In this document: positions 32,035-36,768 of the stretch, one piece after another
Numbering within the stretch: position 1 is the first letter of the stretch
Layout of the letters: every line of letters starts with the position of its first letter
From: Desulfurococcales archaeon
GTDB lineage: Archaea > Thermoproteota > Thermoprotei_A > Sulfolobales > NBVN01
DNA length: 36,768 bases
Reading direction: 5' to 3'
Assembly: GCA_021158735.1 (NCBI GenBank)
Contig: JAGGUC010000048.1
Location: 1 to 36,768 of the forward strand
Translations under genes and position numbers: made by a program
Notes under the pieces: generated by a model
Databases searched by the model: none
Seen by the model: the letters and a program-made list of their open reading frames with translations, nothing else
What the model was told of the DNA's origin: nothing

Positions 32035-33063
32035 TTAAAGCCTATTTAGAATTTTTCTTGGAGTGAGGGGGAGTGCCTCAACAACCTGAAAATCACACCC
32101 TAATTTCTTGGCTACCCTAATACTTGTAACTACCTCTCCATCGATGACGAAGGCCTGATCAGACCTTATGAGCTTATCAACCACTGATTCAGGACATGAG
32201 GAAATACTAGCCCAACGGACTAATCCGTCACTAACTTCTTCATAAATTAACTTAGTATTTAGAGCGCGTCTCTGCATTCTCCTAATGTACTGGTAACGAT
32301 CCTTAAAGACCGAAGGACAGTAATGTACATTTATGTCAAGATTTAGATCCTTAACCCACTCAAGAATCTCAATAGCCAACTCCTCTGAACCCTCAGCAGC
32401 TACCCCGCCTGACTTAGTGCGGAAGCCCCTCAACCTCAAGCTAAGGTAATTACCCTCACTGAACTCCAGCTCATTTAGGTTAATAAACTCAACACCAATG
32501 TCGTGAGCTCTCAAAATAAGTTTCTTCATGTCCTCCAGCGTGCCAGGTAATATAGGATTCTCGATACCAACGCTAATAGGGTGCTTAAGGGCCGCCTCCA
32601 GTGCATGCCACGAGTACTCAGCCACAACATGTATTCTCAGCTCATTAAGCCCCACCCTAACTAACTTACTCAGAACGCCGTTATTGATGAGTAAACCAGT
32701 CGTATATAGGTGTATGTGGAACTCACTCCCAAAGAAGTCCTTCAGCATTCTAATAATACTTAGTGTTCTATCTAATCTTACTAATGGGTCACCACCAGTC
32801 AGGCCAACCCCAGTAGAACCTGAGGCAATTAGCTCGCATATTATATCTTTTCTGGAACTTACTGGGCAGTCATTCACATACATTAAATCCCTCCCACGCC
32901 TAGCTGGCGATACCGGGCAGTAGAAGCAATTTTCACTACATATGCCAGTAACGAATATTACAGACTTTAATCCCTTAATGCATAGCTCACATCCTCTAGG
33001 TAGCTGGCCTACCCAGCAACCTAAGTCACTACATGACACCGACTCAGCTGACACAACAGCCAC
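32035..33063 (-). CDS. Radical SAM protein (COG2108-like), function unknown
   Basis: 342 residues from GTG. The radical SAM cluster is CSENCFYCP (Cys42, Cys46, Cys49) with GLTGGDP (87-92) as the SAM-binding GGE-like segment. Upstream is a Cys-rich lead: Cys11, Cys16, Cys25 and Cys28 (the last two in GCELC), which may bind a second Fe-S cluster or zinc. GLKSVIFVTGIC just before the cluster and RRGRDLMYVNDCPV after it are features I associate with COG2108, proteins related to pyruvate formate-lyase activating enzyme of unknown role. A C-terminal domain includes VHYCPSVFKDRYQY. The gene is divergent from the MFS transporter. Confidence 0.82.
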   Translation of the reverse strand: MAVVSAESVSCSDLGCWVGQLPRGCELCIKGLKSVIFVTGICSENCFYCPVSPARRGRDLMYVNDCPVSSRKDIICELIASGSTGVGLTGGDPLVRLDRTLSIIRMLKDFFGSEFHIHLYTTGLLINNGVLSKLVRVGLNELRIHVVAEYSWHALEAALKHPISVGIENPILPGTLEDMKKLILRAHDIGVEFINLNELEFSEGNYLSLRLRGFRTKSGGVAAEGSEELAIEILEWVKDLNLDINVHYCPSVFKDRYQYIRRMQRRALNTKLIYEEVSDGLVRWASISSCPESVVDKLIRSDQAFVIDGEVVTSIRVAKKLGCDFQVVEALPLTPRKILNRL

Positions 33064-33177
33064 CGTTCCCTTCTATATAACACGGTAGACGTCAATCAAT
33101 TTTTGACCTCTAAGTGAAATAAAGTTAACCTATGTGCTGATGGTTCGAGACCGAAGTACTTAATATTTCCCCTACTA

Positions 33178-34461
33178 ATGATCCAGTTAAGGTATCGTAA
33201 CGTGGAAATAAGAGGTATTAGTCTATGTAATCTGGCAGACTACATACCTCTAGTCTTTACTACATCATACATCAGCTACACGATCCTTACAACGTTCTTG
33301 AAGGAGATCTTCACCTACTCATGCCCGAGTATGTACCTGTATATTTACGGTTCAGCGATCTCGACGTTACTCTTAGCCGTATCAATAATTCTTGGTGCAT
33401 CGGTCTCGGGTCTCTACCTAGACCACCTATGGCGGACTGGAAGAGGGTTCAGAATTCTGATCATACTCCTGCTGTCATCAAGTATATTGTTTACAACTTA
33501 CGTAGTGACTACGAGGGGATTAAGTCATGAAATGTTTATCTCCACTAACGCTATTTTTTGGTTTATTACAGGGTTCTTACTAGGTAACTTGCTAACGAAC
33601 ACTAGCTTATATATCAGGTATATCTATGACGTAATGAAGAGAGGCACGACTGTAGGGGTAGGAGTAGGTCTAGGAGCTTTACTTCATTTGGGGCTTGCTG
33701 CTTCAGGACTAAGTGTGGCTTTACTAATAACCACCTGCTTAATTCTCTCAACACTTAGTGCAACTTCACTACTAGCTCATGAAAAGCTGCGTTCGGGGAA
33801 GTACTCAGAAAGGGTAGTTAATGAGGGTGTCTCACTTTACGATATGAGGGTGCTCATGCTCTTAATTCCTATTTACATTTTCTCACTCATGCATGGATTA
33901 ATCATAAGAAGTCACATACTACCGCATGCTAGAGTATTATTAGCTGATGTAGTGCTGAACGAACTAGTAATGAACTTACCCATGCTCATGTCTGTTCTTG
34001 CAGGAATGGTTATGGATTCCTTCGGCAGGAAGGTTGTAGGTATTGCTGGACTTATCGTGCTGGGTATTACATCGGTTTTTATGCTAACGATCTATACGCT
34101 GATAATACCACCTATTGAGATAAGTATACTTACGCTAATTTTCAGCAGGCTCTCGGCAGCCCTCATAACTCCCTATATAATGATCTTGTCAGCCGAAATA
34201 GCACCTAAGAAATTTGCTGGTAAATTCCTGAGCATATGTTATGGAACAACGGCCGCTGGGGTATTAACAGGTGTAGTAACACCTGATATACTCAAGTCCT
34301 TCTACCTACCCACTGCGGTTGGGGCCATGATCCTCTTTACCTCAGTCTACATACTCTACACACTCCCAGAGACCCTGCCTCCCGAGTACCTTAGGCGTAA
34401 GGAGGTTATTAGTTATGTTAAGAAGGCTATGAAGCTCAAAGGTAAGTCCAGATCTTCTTAG
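33178..34461 (+). CDS. Major facilitator superfamily transporter
   Basis: 427 residues with 12 predicted membrane helices in two halves joined by a cytoplasmic loop near EKLRSGKYSERVVNEG. The motif-A-like loop of the second half reads DSFGRKVVGIAG, a clear MFS mark; the first half has LYLDHLWRTGRGF in the matching place. The protein ends in a basic tail. Substrate unknown; there is no specific signature. The ATG at 33178 lacks an evident ribosome-binding sequence, and AT-rich sequence upstream (33115-33124) may be the promoter. The final 26 bases overlap the 3' end of the ParA-like gene on the other strand. Confidence 0.82.
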   Translation: MIQLRYRNVEIRGISLCNLADYIPLVFTTSYISYTILTTFLKEIFTYSCPSMYLYIYGSAISTLLLAVSIILGASVSGLYLDHLWRTGRGFRILIILLLSSSILFTTYVVTTRGLSHEMFISTNAIFWFITGFLLGNLLTNTSLYIRYIYDVMKRGTTVGVGVGLGALLHLGLAASGLSVALLITTCLILSTLSATSLLAHEKLRSGKYSERVVNEGVSLYDMRVLMLLIPIYIFSLMHGLIIRSHILPHARVLLADVVLNELVMNLPMLMSVLAGMVMDSFGRKVVGIAGLIVLGITSVFMLTIYTLIIPPIEISILTLIFSRLSAALITPYIMILSAEIAPKKFAGKFLSICYGTTAAGVLTGVVTPDILKSFYLPTAVGAMILFTSVYILYTLPETLPPEYLRRKEVISYVKKAMKLKGKSRSS

Positions 34462-35197
34462 CTATTTCAAATATTAGCTTGCTGTATGGATGTCCGGGGA
34501 GGTCTCTCACCATCATTTTATCTCCATTATATAGGACTACCTCAGGGTAGTAAGGTATTACCTCAAGTAGTTCAGCACCGCCGAGTTTCCTGGCTACTGA
34601 CTCACCTAGCCTGAGCGCCTCCTCATGAGACTTAGACGGTACCTTATTAACGATCAGCATAACCTTAATTTCTACTAGACTGTAGATCTCCCTGAGGAGC
34701 ACTTCCGCACCTCGCACCTCTATCTTATCAGGGAGGGTGACCAATATAGTAGCATCGCTTGCTACAATAGCGTTAAGTGCTGAGTACTGAGGTCCTGGAG
34801 GCGTGTCTATCAGTATAATATCTACACTGTTGTGGCTGAACTTCTTGATCAGTCCAATTAACTTCTTTAGAGCATTCATTTCCCAGTGCCTATCCTTTAC
34901 AAGCGCCTCTTTAATAGCATCTATTGAAGGATTAGCAAATACTACGAGTAATTTACCCTTAACACCATCATCTATACGTACTATAACGTCATCATCTTCT
35001 GCTTCGCCGTTTAAGTAATCATTTATGAAGTGCTTGACTTTCGGTTCATTAAAGATGTAGTACTGAGTGGGGGCCCTCAAGTCGCAGTCCAGGAGAACTA
35101 CCTTATAATTAAGTGACGCAAGCGCGTAAGCTAAGTTGGCGGCTAGCACTGACTTTCCGCTCCCTCCCCTCTGGGAGTGGATTGCCACCGCCTTCAC
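34436..35197 (-). CDS. ParA/MinD-superfamily P-loop ATPase
   Basis: 253 residues. The P-loop is QRGGSGKS (9-16), switch I is LLDCDLRAPTQ (35-45) and Walker B is IILIDTPPGPQYSAL (127-141). The fold is that of ParA/MinD/SIMIBI ATPases. The signature lysine of the deviant Walker A (K-G-G-x-G-K-T/S) is replaced by Arg10, while the invariant Lys15 is kept. The start GTG follows GGTGAG. The gene is 5 bases after the winged-helix gene, so the pair is co-transcribed like a ParA with its centromere-binding partner. No membrane-targeting helix of MinD type is seen at the C terminus. Role in chromosome segregation or positioning is inference; a metabolic regulator is the alternative. Confidence 0.8.
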   Translation of the reverse strand: MKAVAIHSQRGGSGKSVLAANLAYALASLNYKVVLLDCDLRAPTQYYIFNEPKVKHFINDYLNGEAEDDDVIVRIDDGVKGKLLVVFANPSIDAIKEALVKDRHWEMNALKKLIGLIKKFSHNSVDIILIDTPPGPQYSALNAIVASDATILVTLPDKIEVRGAEVLLREIYSLVEIKVMLIVNKVPSKSHEEALRLGESVARKLGGAELLEVIPYYPEVVLYNGDKMMVRDLPGHPYSKLIFEIAKKIWTYL

Positions 35198-35202
35198 TTT
35201 TC

Positions 35203-35604
35203 CTACTCACCCTCGTAGTAGCTCTCAAATTGAGGAATAATGAAGTATACCTTCCTACCTTTCCTCCTCTTAATTACGTACCCTAAAGTTGTGAGTTGAT
35301 TTAAGTAGGCTGACTCTACAGCCCTGGCCCTGCCTGTGTACTTCGCAACATCCTCTGACGTAGCCTCACCACCTAGCTTTGCTAAAGCGATCAGGGTTTT
35401 TCTTAAGTGATCTGGGACTGACAATAATGTAACCACATCTATTATTCCTGTTCTCAGAGCGTCCTCGACATCGGCAACGCTTCTAAGCGTTTGCGGAACT
35501 CTTTGAACTAGTTTCTCTAACAATTCTATAATCTTGTCTAACTTTTTATTGACATCATTTAATAGTGATGTAGCATCAGCACTTGTATTTTTACTATCTC
35601 TCAA
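35203..35604 (-). CDS. Winged-helix protein with N-terminal coiled coil, partner of the ParA-like ATPase
   Basis: 133 residues from TTG with GGTG 7 bases ahead. Residues about 14-38 form a short coiled coil (DVNKKLDKIIELLEKLVQ) suited to dimerisation. A winged helix follows: HLRKTLIALAKLGGEATSED, recognition helix GRARAVESAYLNQLTTLGYV, and wing KRRKGRKVYFI. The protein is clearly DNA-binding. In archaeal plasmid partition (AspA-ParB-ParA of pNOB8) a winged-helix AspA loads the system, so a similar role is plausible; I cannot show homology to AspA. An inverted repeat lies around its TATA box, consistent with autoregulation. Confidence 0.72.
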   Translation of the reverse strand: MRDSKNTSADATSLLNDVNKKLDKIIELLEKLVQRVPQTLRSVADVEDALRTGIIDVVTLLSVPDHLRKTLIALAKLGGEATSEDVAKYTGRARAVESAYLNQLTTLGYVIKRRKGRKVYFIIPQFESYYEGE

Positions 35605-35627
35605 TTTTAAACACCTATTAATCTTTA

Positions 35628-35649
35628 ACTTAAGGCTTTTAAATTAAGT
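35628..35649 (-). promoter_or_regulatory. Inverted repeat around the TATA box of the ParA-like operon
   Basis: ACTTAA (35628-35633) and TTAAGT (35644-35649) are reverse complements with a 10-base spacer. On the minus strand the spacer is the TATA-like TTTAAAAG, about 35 bases before the TTG at 35604. A dimeric winged-helix protein binding both arms would block TBP. Short arms in AT-rich DNA keep confidence low. Confidence 0.3.
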
Positions 35650-35741
35650 AGGTTGTCAGGTATCCTAATTTTCCTAAAACTCCAGTAATAAGGGGAAAAC
35701 TCTATTTCTAGCAACACGTAAGTATATTTACGGTGCCGTTC

Positions 35742-36768
35742 TTGAGGGTTGTTGTACTTACTGGCGGGTTCGCCACAAGACTCAGACCACTAACATTAAC
35801 AAAGCCTAAATCTCTTCTTCCAGTACTGGGTAAGCCCTTGCTGGACTGGATCCTTGAAGGCTTAGCTAAGTCAGGACTTAAGGAAGTCATACTTTCGGTT
35901 AGGTACCTTGCCAGCATGATCAAGAGGAGATACGGGGATGGCTCAAGAGTTGGCTGCTTTATCAAGTACGCTGAGGAGGTCAAACCCTTAGGTGATGCAG
36001 GTCCTATACCACTGATCGACAGAGACGTGGGACTGGACTCAACCTTCCTTGTAGTTTATGGGGATGTTTTTAGTAATATTGACTATAAGGACGTCATAGA
36101 GTATCATAAAAAGAGTGGTGGTCTAGCTACTCTGGTTTTAACTAAAGTTGATAACCCCTATAGGTATGGAGTAGCTGTAGTAGATGACGACGGTAAAATT
36201 ACTGACTTCATAGAAAAGCCCCCGAAAAGCCATGCTATATCAAACCTAGTGAATGCTGGGATCTACGTATTTGAACCTGAGGTACTAAAGTACTTTCCTG
36301 AAAAGACACCGTCTAAATTAGCTAAGGACGTCATACCTAAGCTGGTTAGTGATGGCGTCATTTACGGCTACATACATAATGGGCTGTGGTCCGACATAGG
36401 TATTCCGGCAGACTACCTGAGGGCTAACTTTGAAGCTCTAACACACTATTACCCAAAGGGATATATGAGTAAGTCAGCCGATATTAACGGAGCCGAGATC
36501 CTAGACCCTGTATATATTGGTGAAGACGTCATCATTAACTCAGAGTCCATCATAGGGCCCTTCACTATAATTAATAAGGGATGTAAGATAGGAAAACAAA
36601 CCAGAATACTTAATTCAATACTCTTAAGCAACGCCATAGTGGAGGGTTCATCACTGATCATGAAGAGCATAATAGGTGAGAGGTGCTATATAGGGAAGTG
36701 GGTCAGGGTAAGTGAAAACTGTGTAATCGGTGATGAGGTTGTTGTGAGGGACTGCGTATATATAGCAA
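35742..36768 (+). CDS. Sugar-1-phosphate nucleotidyltransferase with left-handed beta-helix tail, C-terminal end cut by the window
   Basis: At least 342 residues. The N-terminal part carries LTGGFATRLRPLTLTKPKSL (residues 6-25), the nucleotide-binding loop of RmlA/GMP-type pyrophosphorylases, with VVYGDVFSN as the metal Asp site, FIEKP, VNAGIYVF and GLWSDIGIPADYL. From about residue 250 hexapeptide repeats begin (YIGEDVIINSESIIGP and onward), the left-handed beta helix seen in archaeal sugar nucleotidyltransferases and GlmU-like enzymes. It would make an NDP-sugar, such as GDP-mannose, UDP-GlcNAc or dTDP/UDP-glucose, from sugar-1-phosphate. I prefer TTG 35742, which has GGTG 6 bases ahead and gives the usual MRVVVLTGG start, over GTG 35733. 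It diverges from the ParA-like operon. Confidence 0.85.
   Translation, partial: MRVVVLTGGFATRLRPLTLTKPKSLLPVLGKPLLDWILEGLAKSGLKEVILSVRYLASMIKRRYGDGSRVGCFIKYAEEVKPLGDAGPIPLIDRDVGLDSTFLVVYGDVFSNIDYKDVIEYHKKSGGLATLVLTKVDNPYRYGVAVVDDDGKITDFIEKPPKSHAISNLVNAGIYVFEPEVLKYFPEKTPSKLAKDVIPKLVSDGVIYGYIHNGLWSDIGIPADYLRANFEALTHYYPKGYMSKSADINGAEILDPVYIGEDVIINSESIIGPFTIINKGCKIGKQTRILNSILLSNAIVEGSSLIMKSIIGERCYIGKWVRVSENCVIGDEVVVRDCVYIA

Noticed and set aside
33137..33155. GGTTCGAGACC resembling a tRNA T-arm
   Set aside because: The flanking bases do not form the 5-bp T stem and there is no acceptor or anticodon arm around it.
35708..35983. Antisense open frame of 91 codons on the minus strand
   Set aside because: It lies wholly opposite a clear nucleotidyltransferase gene and has no family features or start signal.

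Overview
This 36.8 kb window is a densely packed archaeal chromosome segment. The markers are the Mre11-Rad50-NurA-HerA repair operon, an archaeal Pelota, an archaeal-type valyl-tRNA synthetase and a likely C/D box guide RNA. Genes are preceded by TATA-like boxes and GGTG/GAGGTG ribosome binding sites, and about 60 percent of my start calls are GTG or TTG. This fits a thermophilic member of the Thermoproteota (crenarchaeal, perhaps Desulfurococcales-like). The order-level guess is inference. I see no rRNA, tRNA, CRISPR array, insertion sequence or phage gene.

Layout. 1-950: the start of an NCS1-type permease and a small membrane protein. 1008-2887: a DUF47/PhoU-like protein facing a PiT phosphate transporter. 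2973-3023: a C/D box sRNA candidate. 3042-9861: mre11-rad50-nurA-herA on the minus strand. 10029-12125: PAP2 phosphatase, a COG2426 membrane protein and an EamA transporter. 12413-16733: a secreted helical glycoprotein, a membrane-tethered winged-helix regulator and Pelota. 16881-21358: OsmC, two aminotransferases and a cation/proton antiporter. 21412-23164: an odd cluster of a NifX-like protein, small Pro/Tyr- and Trp/Gly-rich proteins and a DUF134 regulator. 23246-26829: a Zn/Mn-type ABC uptake operon with a DtxR-family regulator and a frameshifted YkgJ-like gene. 26982-31017: LOG-like protein, ROK kinase and ValRS. 30991-33063: DHH phosphoesterase and a COG2108-like radical SAM protein. 33178-36768: MFS transporter, a ParA-like ATPase with a winged-helix partner, and a partial sugar nucleotidyltransferase.

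The least explained part is 21412-23164. The DUF134 regulator gene and the neighbouring Pro/Tyr-rich gene are divergent and share a perfect 11-bp inverted element, TTATTAATGTG, at nearly the same distance before each start codon. The cluster includes an 89-residue protein with 16 Trp and no Asp, Glu, Lys, Asn, Ile or Val. Two other regulator genes (15533 and 35604) have inverted repeats over or around their own TATA boxes, suggesting autoregulation. Two genes (OsmC at 16881 and YkgJ-like at 23652) each look as if one base is missing, so either decay or consensus errors should be considered.
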